Assembly (NCBI RefSeq): GCF_004011505.1
Contig: NZ_SAUN01000001.1
Span: forward strand, 2,914,001-2,978,000
DNA length: 64,000 bases
Direction: 5' to 3'
Origin: Nonomuraea polychroma
GTDB taxonomy: Bacteria > Actinomycetota > Actinomycetes > Streptosporangiales > Streptosporangiaceae
Shown: in pieces, positions 15,707 through 25,258 of the stretch
Layout: every line of letters begins with the position of its first letter
How positions within the stretch are numbered: the stretch's first letter is position 1
The notes under the pieces: generated by a model
Databases searched by the model: none
Told to the model about the DNA's origin: nothing
What the model saw: only the letters and a program-made list of their open reading frames with translations
Made by a program: the position numbers and the translations under genes

Positions 15707-17253
15707 CCGCAGAGCTCGTCCAGGGACTTGGCGCCGGCCTTCTGGCTGTTGCGGGTCGGGGTCTGCGTGGGGGAGGCCGCGCGGGTCTGCGTCGGCGTCG
15801 CCCCCGTGACGCTGGGCGAGGCGCTGACGCCGGCCGTCTGGGCCTGCTTGCGCGGGCGCATCGAGTCGTTGATCGCCTTCTTCGCGGCCAGGCGGATCTT
15901 CGCCCAGTCCGCGCTGCCCGGCCAGAACTCCGGCGGCACGAACTGCAGGCTCGTGATCTTGGCGTCCTTGACCTTGACGGCTACCTGTACCAGCGGCTGC
16001 ACGAGCGGCTGCGGGATGTTCGTCTGAGCCATGCGCTTGGCCGCGCCGGCGATCTTGCCGAAGTTCGTCAGAATGACCGTGGGCGTGGCCTGCTGGGCGA
16101 AGGCGCCGATGACGCAGCGCTGGCGGCCCATGCGGGAGAAGTCGTCGCTGTTCACGCGCGAGCGGCCGTACCAGAGGGCCTGCTCGCCGGTCAGCTTCCG
16201 GTAGCCCGCCTTGATCGTGCCCGCGGTGCCGTACAGCCCGCCCCACTTGATGTCCTGCTCGACGCGGATCTTCAGGCCGCCGATGGCGTCGACCAGCGCC
16301 GCGAAGCCGTACATGTTGATCATCGCGTAATAGTCGATCTTCAGGCCCAGGGTGTGGCCGATGGCGTCCATCAGCGCCCGCGGACCCTTGTTCTTGCCGC
16401 CCATGATGTCCGGGTGGTCGTTGGCGTACTGCCAGACCTCGTTGAGCAGGCCGCCGTTCGGCAGCTCGGCCATGAAGCCGTTGGGGAACTGCCGGGCCAG
16501 CGGCGAGGTCGACGGGAAGCGCACGTGCTGGAGGTTGCGCGGCAGGCTGAACAGGACTGTGTTGCCGGTCTTGACGTCCACGCTGGCCACCGTCATGCTG
16601 TCGGTCCGCACGCCGGTGCGGTTGCCCGCCGCGTCGCCGCCGACGAGCAGGAAGTTCACCCGGGTCCGGCCGCCCCACGGGTCCTCGGAGTTCTGCGCGA
16701 TGGGCGGAACTTCGGAGTCGGGGCCGGAGGGGAAGACGGCCTGGAGCGCGCCCCGGGCGGTCCCCACGGTCTGGGCGACCAGCGCGAACGGTGACATGAC
16801 CGCCACGCACAGGACGCCCACCACGATGCCGGTCACCATCTGGCCCTGCTGGTCGAGCCGGTTCGGGCCGAGCACCACGTACGAGACGACCAGGAGCGCG
16901 AACCAGGCGAGTCCGAGCGCCGAGGCGACGACGATCACCGTCACCATCATGCCGGTGTCGGCGAAGGCGGTGAGGCTGTCCAGGAGGTTGTCCCGGGTCA
17001 GGGCGTAGGCCAAGACCCCGAGCAGGATCACGGCGTACAGGCTGACGAGGATCATCCCGGTACGGCGGTGCCCGGCGCGCAGATGTGCGGCGCCGGGCAC
17101 GAGGGCGGACAGAGCGGTCCAGCCGAGCACGGAGGCGGTCGTCAGCGGCTTGGCGAAGCGCGGGGCACGTGACCCGGGCGCCGGACGCGGACGGCGCGGG
17201 GGGCGCTGTTTCCTGCCTCCCGGCACGGTGTCGACCCCATCGCGCTTCCTCAC
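15700..17253 (-). CDS. LytR-CpsA-Psr (LCP) family wall-polymer ligase
   Basis: 517 residues: a basic cytoplasmic head, about four membrane segments (40-165), then an extracellular LCP domain (about 190-420). LCP arginine/aspartate motifs are visible: VRTDSMTVASVD and LPRNLQHVRFP (phosphate binding), and the late GRSRVNSDDFSRMGRQRCVI stretch. LCP enzymes move wall polymers such as teichoic acids or arabinogalactan from lipid carriers to peptidoglycan or proteins. The C-terminus is a Thr/Pro/Ser-rich tail with one Cys. More membrane segments than the usual single one is a known actinobacterial variant. Confidence 0.85.
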   Translation of the reverse strand: MRKRDGVDTVPGGRKQRPPRRPRPAPGSRAPRFAKPLTTASVLGWTALSALVPGAAHLRAGHRRTGMILVSLYAVILLGVLAYALTRDNLLDSLTAFADTGMMVTVIVVASALGLAWFALLVVSYVVLGPNRLDQQGQMVTGIVVGVLCVAVMSPFALVAQTVGTARGALQAVFPSGPDSEVPPIAQNSEDPWGGRTRVNFLLVGGDAAGNRTGVRTDSMTVASVDVKTGNTVLFSLPRNLQHVRFPSTSPLARQFPNGFMAELPNGGLLNEVWQYANDHPDIMGGKNKGPRALMDAIGHTLGLKIDYYAMINMYGFAALVDAIGGLKIRVEQDIKWGGLYGTAGTIKAGYRKLTGEQALWYGRSRVNSDDFSRMGRQRCVIGAFAQQATPTVILTNFGKIAGAAKRMAQTNIPQPLVQPLVQVAVKVKDAKITSLQFVPPEFWPGSADWAKIRLAAKKAINDSMRPRKQAQTAGVSASPSVTGATPTQTRAASPTQTPTRNSQKAGAKSLDELCGL

Positions 17254-17387
17254 ACCGGCTCCTTCGCACGCCTACCAGGCAAAACTATCCTTTGCCCCCC
17301 GTTTGGGCACAAGATTGCCAGGATTCTAGTCGCCATATCTGGACATCAGAGACATGTGCCCAAGCTGAGATGAACACCACGTAACCA

Positions 17388-18716
17388 TCAGGAGGTCGTT
17401 GAGGACGGCGCCAGCCACGTGTTGCACTGGTATGCCTTGCTCTTCTCCCACCCCTGCCGGAACCAGCGATTGTTGTTCAGCGGCGAGCCGTGGTCGCGCG
17501 GATAGCCCGGATAGTCGCCCACCTGGCCGTAGAACCGGAACAGCTGCCTGCGGTCGGCCATGCTCACCGGGTACGACGCCGCCACCGACCGCATCCACAT
17601 GCCGCCGAAGCAGGTGGCCTGGAGCTCCAGCCTCCGGCTCAATGCCAGCTTGCCGCTCTGGCTGGAGGAGTCCAGCGTGCTGCTCCACCAGGAGTTCAGC
17701 AGCCCCGTGATGTTCTGGACGTGGTGGCCGTACTCGTGGGCCATCATGCTGACGATCCCGCCGTGCCAGCTGATGATCTCGCCGTAGCCGCGGGCGTTGC
17801 CGTTACCCCGGGCCATGGCGGAGGTGGAGGCGTAGATCGTGCTGTTGCGCGGGCAGTAGTACGGCACGATGTTGCCCGCGTGCGGGTAGTCGCCGCAGGC
17901 GCCCCGGCCGCGCCTGGACGCGATCGCGTAGCCCGGCGGGCGGAACGGGATGCCCTGCTTCTGCAGGATCGGCCCCCACGCCCGGTCCATGCACTTGCCG
18001 GTCTTCAGGATCAGCGCCTTGAGCTGGCTGTGGTTGAAGATGCTGGCGTTGCCGGCCGGGCAGTTGAGCCGCGGCAACGCGCCCGCCCGGTAGACGGTGT
18101 TGTTCCTCAGGCTCGTGTTGAGCGTGACCTTGGGCTGCGTCTGAGGCTCCTGGCTCTCCCGCTGCGTGGGCCGCGTGCGCGTGGGGAAGGGCTCGGGATC
18201 GTCGGTCTCGCGTGACGGCGGCTCGTACGACGGGATCGCCACCGGGTTCGTCGTCTCCGACCGCGACGAGGACTTCAGCAGGGCCGCTCCGACGATGATC
18301 AGCGCGAACAGCGCCGCCATCGACCCGAACACGATGCCGAGCACCCCGGCGACGCCCATACCCGACTTCCTGCGCGGCGCCTGGTGCCATTGCCGCGGCG
18401 GCATCGGCGGAGGGGGCGGCGGAGGCGGGGGAGGGGCGGGCTGCCGGTACTGTGGCCCGTACGCCGGCGGTGGCGGCGCCGGGACGTGCTGTGTGTACGG
18501 ACGCGTCAGCCCGTCGTGCGGCGGAGGCCCCTGCGGGTAGTGCGGTCCTTGCGGCGGGGGCCCCTGGGGCGGAGGTGCCTGGGGCGGCGGCGCGTACGGG
18601 TTGCCGCCCTGACGTTGCGGCTGGCGGTAACCCGGCGGCGGCCATGGTAACGAGGGAGGCCGCTGGGGTTGCCCTGGCCCCTGTGGCGGGGGTGGATATT
18701 GCCCGTTCCCTGTCAC
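17388..18716 (-). CDS. Membrane-anchored neutral zinc metallopeptidase (YpfJ type)
   Basis: 442 residues: a 130-residue cytoplasmic Pro/Gln-rich head with a ten-proline run, one membrane segment (about 125-150), a Thr/Pro linker and an extracellular peptidase domain like the putative neutral zinc metallopeptidase family (PF04228). HEYGHH gives the HExxH zinc site; the downstream ELQATCFGG supplies the third-ligand region. Four cysteines in the domain may form disulfides. GTG 18716 is preferred over GTG/ATG further up because GGGGA lies about 8 bases before it. Function of the family is unknown. Confidence 0.8.
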   Translation of the reverse strand: MTGNGQYPPPPQGPGQPQRPPSLPWPPPGYRQPQRQGGNPYAPPPQAPPPQGPPPQGPHYPQGPPPHDGLTRPYTQHVPAPPPPAYGPQYRQPAPPPPPPPPPPMPPRQWHQAPRRKSGMGVAGVLGIVFGSMAALFALIIVGAALLKSSSRSETTNPVAIPSYEPPSRETDDPEPFPTRTRPTQRESQEPQTQPKVTLNTSLRNNTVYRAGALPRLNCPAGNASIFNHSQLKALILKTGKCMDRAWGPILQKQGIPFRPPGYAIASRRGRGACGDYPHAGNIVPYYCPRNSTIYASTSAMARGNGNARGYGEIISWHGGIVSMMAHEYGHHVQNITGLLNSWWSSTLDSSSQSGKLALSRRLELQATCFGGMWMRSVAASYPVSMADRRQLFRFYGQVGDYPGYPRDHGSPLNNNRWFRQGWEKSKAYQCNTWLAPSSTTS

Positions 18717-18918
18717 CGTGTATCCCCGTTCACCCGGTTGTCTGGAATGCCTAGCCTTGCGCCGCGACTTGACGGACCCTTGGCAAATTTGGGGCAAAAG
18801 CATACTGATGTATCACCCGTCACGGATGTAGCAGTGCTCGGTTACAGTCCGAAATCATTCGAGGTGATCTCGGTTATCTCCCCATCCGCGGAGCGGGCGG
18901 TGTCCTAGCTTCTTTGGC

Positions 18919-19788
18919 ATGAATCTCCAGCAGCTCCGCTATGTGGTCGCGACTGCGGAGCACCGCACCATGACCGACGCGGCCAGGTCGCTCTACATCG
19001 CGCAGCCTGCGCTGTCCCGCGCGATCCGCGATCTCGAGCGCGAGCTCGGCATGACACTGTTCGCTCGTTCCGGCCGTGGCGTGGTCGTCACCGCACAGGG
19101 CCGCCGGGTGGTCAAGCTGGCCAGGGAAGCGCTCGACGCCGTTCACGAGATCGAGGGCCTGGCCAACCACAGCGGCGTCAGCGAGGCGGAGCTCCGCATC
19201 GCCTCGACGCCCAGCCTCGAGGCCGGCCTCGCCGGGCGGTTGTTGCCCGCCTACACGGCCGAGCACCCGGGCGTGCGCGTCCAGATCGTCCGTTGCGACG
19301 GCCGAGAGGGCGTCGTCACCGCGATCCGGGATCAACGAGCCGATCTCGGGCTCACCGATCTTCCCGTGCCCGCCGACCTCGTCACGCATCCACTCGAACG
19401 CCAGGAGATCGTGCTGATCTCCCCACCCGGGCTCGATCTGCCCAATCCGGTGCCCATGGGCAAGCTGCACGGCATGCGCCTGGCGCTGCCGGCCCGCGGC
19501 AGCACCCGGCGCAGGGAACTCGACGCGATGTTCGGCAAGTACGCGGTCACCCCGGTGGTCGTGCTCGAAACCGACGAGCGCAACGGCTGGCTGAACGCGG
19601 TACGCGCCGGCCAGGCGTCCCTGCTGTGGTACCGCGGCATGGCCGAGCAGGCCAGTCGCGCCGGACTGGTGGTGCGGTCGCTCGAACCCGCCGTACGCCG
19701 CGTCATCGCCGTGGTGCACGCCCGTCGCCGCCTGCCGCTGATCGCCCAGGATTTCCTGGCCACCGCCGAAAAGGGGACAGCTGCCTGA
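18919..19788 (+). CDS. LysR family transcriptional regulator
   Basis: 289 residues. N-terminal winged helix: MNLQQLRYVVATAEHRTMTD and the recognition part AQPALSRAIRDLERELG (about 28-45), then a two-lobed co-inducer domain (about 90-289). It is divergent from the zinc metallopeptidase gene, 200 bp away; LysR proteins often control a divergent gene, so the peptidase is a candidate target. The gap contains repeated GAGGTGATCTCGG and GGTTATCTCC elements but no clear T-N11-A pair was settled on. Confidence 0.85.
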   Translation: MNLQQLRYVVATAEHRTMTDAARSLYIAQPALSRAIRDLERELGMTLFARSGRGVVVTAQGRRVVKLAREALDAVHEIEGLANHSGVSEAELRIASTPSLEAGLAGRLLPAYTAEHPGVRVQIVRCDGREGVVTAIRDQRADLGLTDLPVPADLVTHPLERQEIVLISPPGLDLPNPVPMGKLHGMRLALPARGSTRRRELDAMFGKYAVTPVVVLETDERNGWLNAVRAGQASLLWYRGMAEQASRAGLVVRSLEPAVRRVIAVVHARRRLPLIAQDFLATAEKGTAA

Positions 19789-20001
19789 CCACTTTTCGGA
19801 ACGCTCCATGACCCCCCGTCCACCCCCCGAACCGCACTGACGCATTGGGCCCGGAAGCACCGAGCCCGAGGGGCCCGGCGACGACGCCGTGCCCCTGAGG
19901 GCCGCCGATGACATGAGGCGCCCGCCCAGCTCCCCATCCTCCGCACCTCGCCGGAACCCGCCGGCGTGCCCCCGCCGTGACGGCCGTTGGCGGGCGCCCG
20001 C

Positions 20002-21381
20002 TCAGCGGGACACGGGAAGCCGCACCACGGCCCGCAGGCCGGGCGCGGCGTCCTCCAGAGCGACCGTGCCGCCGTGCGCCCGCACGGTCTCGCGGACGAT
20101 CGCCAGCCCCAGCCCGGCGCCGCCCTCGTCCCTGCTGCGCCCGGAGTCGAGCCTGGTGAAGCGGTTGAACACCCGCTCACGGTCCTGCTCAGGAATGCCG
20201 GGACCGTCGTCGGTCACGGTCAGCACGCCGTCGGCCGTCAGCGCCACCTCCACCTTGGAGGCGGTGTGGCGTACCGCGTTGTCCATCAGGTTCGTCAGCA
20301 CCCGGCTGAGGTCGAGCGCGTCGCCGCGGACCACGACCGGGTCGCAGACGGTCAGCCGGGCCTCGGCATACCTGTCGACGGTCTGGCGCACCACCTCGTC
20401 CAGATCGACCGGCTCCCGCCTGGCCGGCACGCCGCCGCGCTCGTCCAGGCGCGCCAGGGCCAGCAGGTCCTCGGCCAGCCTGGACAGCCGCATCGCATCC
20501 TCCAGCACGCCCTCGGCGGTCTCCTGCCAGTCCTGGCCGTCGGGGTGGCCGAGCGCCACCTCCAGTTGCAGCCGGATGCTGGCGAGCGGGCTGCGCAGCT
20601 CGTGCGCGGCGTCGGAGACCAGCGCCCGCTGGCGCTGCTCGGCCTCTTCGAGCCGGGCCAGCATGCCGTTGAGCGTGGTGGCCAGCGAGTGCACCTCGTC
20701 GCGCGACTGCGGCACGGGCAGCCGGCGCGACCTGGCGGTGTGCGTGATGTCGGCCGCGCCCTTGCGCAGCGCGGCGATCGGGTGCAGGGTCCGGCCGATC
20801 ATGAGCCAGCTGGCCACGGCCAGCAGCACGAGCAGTGCGGGCGTGCCCACCAGCAGGACCCGTCCGGCCGTGGCCAGGCTGGTCTGGATCTCGGTGATGG
20901 GCCTCGCCGCCACCACCGTCTGCCCGTGGTCCGCGCTGAGCACGATCACCCGCAGGAACCCCGGGATCGCGTACGGCCGCCCGTCCAGCAGCCTCGCCTC
21001 GCCCTCGCGCAGCGCACTCGCCCTGGCCTGGGCGTCCAGCAGCGGCACGAGCCGGTCGGCGCCGTACGTGACGTGCGTGATCCGGCCCTGGGCGTCGATG
21101 ACCTGCACGATCGTGCCGTCGTGGGTGGTGATCGGGCTGGTCAGCGTGCCGGCGTCGGCGGCCACCCGCACCGCGTCCGCCTGCCGCCTGGTGCTCTCGT
21201 CCACGGTGTCCATCAGGGCCCTGTCCAGCACGCTCAGCAGCACCGACGCCGACAGCGCGAGCGCCAGCGCGAGCACCGCGGCGGCGGCCACCGTGAGCCT
21301 GAACCGCAGCCCCTGCCGCCGCCACCACACCAGCGGGGAGTGCGAAGGGAGCGGAGCTCCCGAGCTAATAAGATCAGCCAC
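20002..21381 (-). CDS. Two-component sensor histidine kinase
   Basis: 459 residues: membrane segments at about 27-50 and 172-196 with a 120-residue extracellular sensor between them, a HAMP-like linker, the H-box with H260 (DAAHELRSPLASIR) and an ATPase domain with NLMDNAVRHT (N-box), DDGPGIP and GGAGLGLAIV. GTG start; the first 8 bases overlap the response-regulator gene, so the two are translationally coupled. It should phosphorylate that regulator in response to an envelope signal. Confidence 0.9.
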   Translation of the reverse strand: MADLISSGAPLPSHSPLVWWRRQGLRFRLTVAAAAVLALALALSASVLLSVLDRALMDTVDESTRRQADAVRVAADAGTLTSPITTHDGTIVQVIDAQGRITHVTYGADRLVPLLDAQARASALREGEARLLDGRPYAIPGFLRVIVLSADHGQTVVAARPITEIQTSLATAGRVLLVGTPALLVLLAVASWLMIGRTLHPIAALRKGAADITHTARSRRLPVPQSRDEVHSLATTLNGMLARLEEAEQRQRALVSDAAHELRSPLASIRLQLEVALGHPDGQDWQETAEGVLEDAMRLSRLAEDLLALARLDERGGVPARREPVDLDEVVRQTVDRYAEARLTVCDPVVVRGDALDLSRVLTNLMDNAVRHTASKVEVALTADGVLTVTDDGPGIPEQDRERVFNRFTRLDSGRSRDEGGAGLGLAIVRETVRAHGGTVALEDAAPGLRAVVRLPVSR

Positions 21382-22048
21382 CGTCGCCCGCCAGCCGGTA
21401 GCCGGCGCCGCGCACGGTCTGCAGCGCGTTCCTGCCGAACGGGGCGTCGATCTTGCGGCGCAGGTAGCCGACGTACACCTCGACCACGTTCGGGTCGGTG
21501 TCGAAGGTGTCCCACACGTGCTCCAGGATCTCCGACTTCGACACCACCTCGTCGCGCCTGCGCAGCAGGAATTCCAGCAGCGCGAACTCCCGCGGCGTCA
21601 GCTCGACCGAGGTCCCGGCGCGCTCCACCTTGCGGCGCGCCGGGTCCAGCGTCAGGTCGCCGGCCGCGAGCACCGACGGCCGCCGCCCCGCGTCGCGCCG
21701 CAGCAGCGCCCGCAGCCTGGCCACCAGCACCACGTACGAGAACGGCTTGGTCAGGTAGTCGTCGGCCCCCAGGTCGAGCCCGTCGGCCATGTCGTACTCG
21801 CCGTCCTTGGCCGACAACATGAGGATCGGCACCCAGTTCTCCTCGGCACGCAGCCGCTTGCACACGTTGTAGCCCGACAGCCGGGGCAGCATGATGTCGA
21901 GCACCACGACGTCGTACTCTCCGTGCCTGGCCGCGTGCAGCCCCTCCTCACCGTCGTGGGCGAGGTCCACCGCGAACCCCTCAGCCTGGAGCCCCCGCTG
22001 GAGCGCGGCGGCCATGCGCCGCTCGTCCTCGACGACAAGTACTCTCAT
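21374..22048 (-). CDS. OmpR family response regulator
   Basis: 224 residues: receiver domain with phospho-acceptor D51 (VVLDIMLPRLSG) and K101, then a winged-helix DNA-binding domain (about 125-220) ending in VRGAGYRL. ATG 22048 starts at the receiver domain; the longer open frame upstream is antisense to the neighbouring gene. Transcribed with the kinase and divergent from the LolA/RseB-like gene, with an array of putative binding sites between. Confidence 0.9.
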   Translation of the reverse strand: MRVLVVEDERRMAAALQRGLQAEGFAVDLAHDGEEGLHAARHGEYDVVVLDIMLPRLSGYNVCKRLRAEENWVPILMLSAKDGEYDMADGLDLGADDYLTKPFSYVVLVARLRALLRRDAGRRPSVLAAGDLTLDPARRKVERAGTSVELTPREFALLEFLLRRRDEVVSKSEILEHVWDTFDTDPNVVEVYVGYLRRKIDAPFGRNALQTVRGAGYRLAGDGG

Positions 22049-22071
22049 GTGGCGATTCTCCCGTTCCTGCG

Positions 22072-22117
22072 CTGAGACGACGCTGAGAAGACTGAGAGCC
22101 GTCTCAGACAGTCTCAG
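22072..22117. promoter_or_regulatory. Array of five CTGAGA half-sites
   Basis: CTGAGA occurs at 22072, 22083 and 22092, and its complement TCTCAG at 22102 and 22112. The spacing is 11, 9, 10 and 10 bp, i.e. one helical turn each, so all sites face the same side of the DNA. This is the pattern expected for cooperative binding of an OmpR-type regulator between the two divergent operons. Confidence 0.7.
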
Positions 22118-22175
22118 GTCTGCCACAGGATGCATGACGCAGGCTCTGAGCATCGACATACCGTTAAGGAGTGAG

Positions 22176-23315
22176 ATGCGCAGAGGCACGTTCGTGAGGT
22201 GGGGAGTGCCGATCGCGGCTGCGGCCGTGATCGGAGCCGCGATCGGCGCCGGCCCCGTCATAGCCGCGGTGAGCGGCGACCCCGTGCTGCCCGAGCGATC
22301 GGCCGAGCAACTGCTCGCCGACGCCGCGGCGGCCACCAGCAAGCAGCAGGGCATCGCGCCGATGTCCGGGACCGTGCAGCAGACGGCGTCGCTGGGCCTG
22401 CCCGCGCTGCCGCAGACCGGCGGCAACACCACGCCGCTCAGCCTGCTGTCCGGCTCGCACGAGGTGAAGGTCTGGTACGGCGGCGACCAGAAGTTCCGCG
22501 TGGCCATGCCGACCCAGCTGAACGAGACCAACCTGATCGTGAACGGCGACCAGGGCTGGTACTGGGACAGCGCCACCAACACCGCGACCAAGTTGACGAT
22601 CAAGGCCGGCGACGAGCAGCGGTCCGCCACGCCGCTGCCGCAGCCGACCGATCTGACGCCGTCCCAGGCGGCGCAGCGGCTGCTGGAAGGGGTGGACGAG
22701 CACACGTCCATCCGGGTGATCAACACGGCCGAGGTGGCGGGCCGGCCGGCCTACCAGCTCGTGCTGGCGCCCAAGGACGAGGGCTCGCTGGTGCAGGAGG
22801 TACGCATCGCGCTCGACGGCGAGACGTACGTGCCGCTCCAGGTGCAGCTGTTCGCCAAGGGATCGGCCGAGCCGGCGTACCAGGTGGGCTTCACGCAGGT
22901 GACGTTCACCCAGCCGGCGGAGGAGAACTTCACCTTCACCCCGCCCGCGGGCGCGAAGGTGGAGGAGGCGACGCTCGGTGAGGAGGGCTTCGGCCAGAAG
23001 GCCGAGGAACGCGCCGAGCACGCCGCCGACGTGGCCGGCGAGGCCAAGTGGGTCGGCGACGGCTGGTCGAGGGTCGCCGTCGTGCCGTTCAAGCTGTCGG
23101 ACCTGCAGGCCCAGACGGCGCAGGGCGGCGATGAGGCCAACGCGGCCGCGATGCTCGACACGGTGCTCAAGTCCGCCACCCCGGTGAGCGGCACGTGGGG
23201 CTCCGGCAAGCTGATCAAGACCAAGCTGGTCACCGCCCTGCTGACCGACGACGGCCGTCTCCTGGCCGGCGCGGTCACCCCCGAGGAGATCATCAAGGCG
23301 GCGGGCGTCAAGTGA
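22176..23315 (+). CDS. Exported LolA/RseB-like protein
   Basis: 379 residues with an N-terminal signal or anchor (about 8-28) and a mature domain like the LolA/RseB beta-sheet fold of actinobacterial outer-surface proteins: long runs of alternating strands and phrases VKVWYGGDQKFRVAM and QGWYWDSATNTATKL. RseB-like proteins sense lipids or misfolded envelope parts; LolA carries lipoproteins. Which applies is not known. AAGGAG precedes ATG 22176. The stop overlaps the ABC ATPase start (GTGA), so it belongs to that operon and may be its extracytoplasmic partner. Confidence 0.7.
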   Translation: MRRGTFVRWGVPIAAAAVIGAAIGAGPVIAAVSGDPVLPERSAEQLLADAAAATSKQQGIAPMSGTVQQTASLGLPALPQTGGNTTPLSLLSGSHEVKVWYGGDQKFRVAMPTQLNETNLIVNGDQGWYWDSATNTATKLTIKAGDEQRSATPLPQPTDLTPSQAAQRLLEGVDEHTSIRVINTAEVAGRPAYQLVLAPKDEGSLVQEVRIALDGETYVPLQVQLFAKGSAEPAYQVGFTQVTFTQPAEENFTFTPPAGAKVEEATLGEEGFGQKAEERAEHAADVAGEAKWVGDGWSRVAVVPFKLSDLQAQTAQGGDEANAAAMLDTVLKSATPVSGTWGSGKLIKTKLVTALLTDDGRLLAGAVTPEEIIKAAGVK

Positions 23316-24283
23316 CCGCCATCACGCTGGAAGCGGGGGCGCCCTTCGGGGCGGCCCCGCCCTCGGGGGACGCGATTGTGACGCACGGCCTGACCAAGCG
23401 TTTCCGCGGCGGCCAGGTCGCCGTGGACGCGCTGGACCTGGCCGTGCCGCGCGGGTCGGTGTTCGGCTTCCTCGGGCCCAACGGCTCGGGCAAGACCACC
23501 ACGATCCGCATGCTGCTCGGCCTGGTCGCGCCCACGGAGGGGACGTACTCCGTGCTCGGCCTGCCGATCGCCCACGCCCTGCCCCTGGTGGGAGCGCTGG
23601 TCGAGGGCCCGGCCTTCTATCCGTACCTGTCGGGGGCGGCCAACCTCATGCGCTTCGACGCCGCCGACCCGACAGCGGACGGCGCCACCGCCAAACGGCG
23701 CGTCGCCGACGCGTTGGAGCGCGTAGGCCTGTCGGCCGCCGCGGGCAAGCGCTATCGCAACTACTCGCTCGGCATGCGCCAGCGCCTGGCCATCGCGGCC
23801 GCGCTGCTGGGGCCGCGGGAGCTGCTCATCCTGGACGAGCCGACCAACGGGCTCGACCCGCAGGGCACCCGCGAGGTGCGGACGCTGGTCAAGGAGATCG
23901 CCGCCGACGGCACCACCGTCTTCGTCTCCTCCCACCTGCTGGCCGAGATCGAGCAGATGTGCACGCACGCGGCGATCATGCGTACCGGCAGGCTCGTCGC
24001 GCAGGGCACGATCGCCTCGCTGAGCAGCGGCCTGGTCGCCCGCGTGCGGGTGGAGACGCCGGACGTGGCCGCCGCCGCGCGCACGCTCGGCACGCTGGGC
24101 CTGGCCGACGTGCGGGCGGGCGACGGAGAGGTGACCGCCGAGCTGGGCGGGCACGCCCCGGAGAAGATCAACGCCGCGCTGGTCGGGGACGGCGTGGCCG
24201 TACGAGGGCTGGCGGTCGTGCGGCCGAGCCTCGAGGACGTGTTCGTCGGGCTGACAGGAGAGGGATTCGATGTCGACGGCTGA
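23312..24283 (+). CDS. ABC transporter ATPase
   Basis: 323 residues with Walker A GPNGSGKTTT, signature NYSLGMRQRL and Walker B LLILDEPTNGLD, the bacitracin/Nat-type pattern. The GTG start overlaps the previous stop by 4 bases, and the end overlaps the permease start by 14 bases, so the three genes are tightly coupled. A C-terminal 80-residue domain follows the ATPase core. The module faces a two-component system across its putative binding sites, as detoxification ABC modules often do. Confidence 0.9.
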   Translation: MTAITLEAGAPFGAAPPSGDAIVTHGLTKRFRGGQVAVDALDLAVPRGSVFGFLGPNGSGKTTTIRMLLGLVAPTEGTYSVLGLPIAHALPLVGALVEGPAFYPYLSGAANLMRFDAADPTADGATAKRRVADALERVGLSAAAGKRYRNYSLGMRQRLAIAAALLGPRELLILDEPTNGLDPQGTREVRTLVKEIAADGTTVFVSSHLLAEIEQMCTHAAIMRTGRLVAQGTIASLSSGLVARVRVETPDVAAAARTLGTLGLADVRAGDGEVTAELGGHAPEKINAALVGDGVAVRGLAVVRPSLEDVFVGLTGEGFDVDG

Positions 24284-25238
24284 CACCGGGACGCAGACCC
24301 GCGAGCTCCGCCGCACACCAGGGCTGGTGCCGGTGAAGGAGACCATGCGCACCACCGAACGCCGCGCGCCGGAGTCCGCCGAGGAGATCGCCTCGTCGCC
24401 GGCCCCCGCCAGGAGGACGTGGGCGTTCTGGCGGCTGCTCGGCTCGGAGCTGGGCCTGACGTTCCGCCGGCCGCGCAATCTGGCGCTGCTCGCGGTGCTC
24501 GGCGTCGTGCCGATCGTCCTCGGCATCGGGCTCTGGATCGCCGCCGGCTCCGGCGGTGACGACGAGATGAGCGGCATCATCCAGGACGTCGCGGGCAACA
24601 GCCTCATGCTGACGTTCCTGTCGTTCTCCTTCCTCGTGCTGCTGCTGATGCCGGTGGTCGTCAGCGTGGTCGCGGGCGACTCGATCGCGGGGGAGGCGGG
24701 CACCGGGACGCTGCGCTACCTGCTGGCCGCACCGGCCGGGCGCACGCGGCTGCTGGCGGTGAAATACCTCAACGCGGTCGTCTTCGCCTACGCCGCCACC
24801 GCGGTGGTGGCGCTGTCGGCGCTGCTGACCGGGCTGATCCTGTTCCCCGGCGGGTCCGTGACGCTGCTGTCCGGCACCACCATCTCCATGGCGGACGGGC
24901 TGCTGCGCATCCTCATCGCCGCCGGGTACGTCGGCGCCGGCATGGCCGCGCTGGCCGCCGTCGCGGTGGCGCTGTCGACGTTCACCGAGGTGTCCATCGG
25001 GGCCATCGCCGGGACCATGGTGCTCGTCATCGTCTGCCAGGTGCTGCGGGCCGTCCCGGATCTCGCCCCGATCGCCCCGTACCTGCTGCCGACCCGGTTC
25101 ACCGACTTCGACGCGGTCCTGCGCAGCCCCATCGACACCGCCGTCCTGCGGGACGGGCTGCTGGCGTTCGGGGCGTACATCGTGCTCTTCGGCTCGATCG
25201 CGTGGGCCCGTTTCTCCGGCAAGGACATCACGTCCTGA
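24270..25238 (+). CDS. ABC-2 type permease
   Basis: 322 residues. The first 60 are hydrophilic and Arg/Glu-rich, then six membrane segments (about 73-310) in the ABC-2 subfamily-2 layout with SIAGEAGTGTLRYLLAAPAG (about 142-161), the conserved cytoplasmic loop. It pairs with the preceding ATPase; the ATG lies inside that gene. Confidence 0.85.
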   Translation: MSTADTGTQTRELRRTPGLVPVKETMRTTERRAPESAEEIASSPAPARRTWAFWRLLGSELGLTFRRPRNLALLAVLGVVPIVLGIGLWIAAGSGGDDEMSGIIQDVAGNSLMLTFLSFSFLVLLLMPVVVSVVAGDSIAGEAGTGTLRYLLAAPAGRTRLLAVKYLNAVVFAYAATAVVALSALLTGLILFPGGSVTLLSGTTISMADGLLRILIAAGYVGAGMAALAAVAVALSTFTEVSIGAIAGTMVLVIVCQVLRAVPDLAPIAPYLLPTRFTDFDAVLRSPIDTAVLRDGLLAFGAYIVLFGSIAWARFSGKDITS

Positions 25239-25258
25239 GCGGCCCTGCGCCGCTCAGG
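25234..25258. terminator. Bidirectional terminator
   Basis: Perfect 10-bp stem CCTGAGCGGC/GCCGCTCAGG with a 5-base loop, overlapping the stop codons of the converging permease and kinase genes. Confidence 0.7.
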
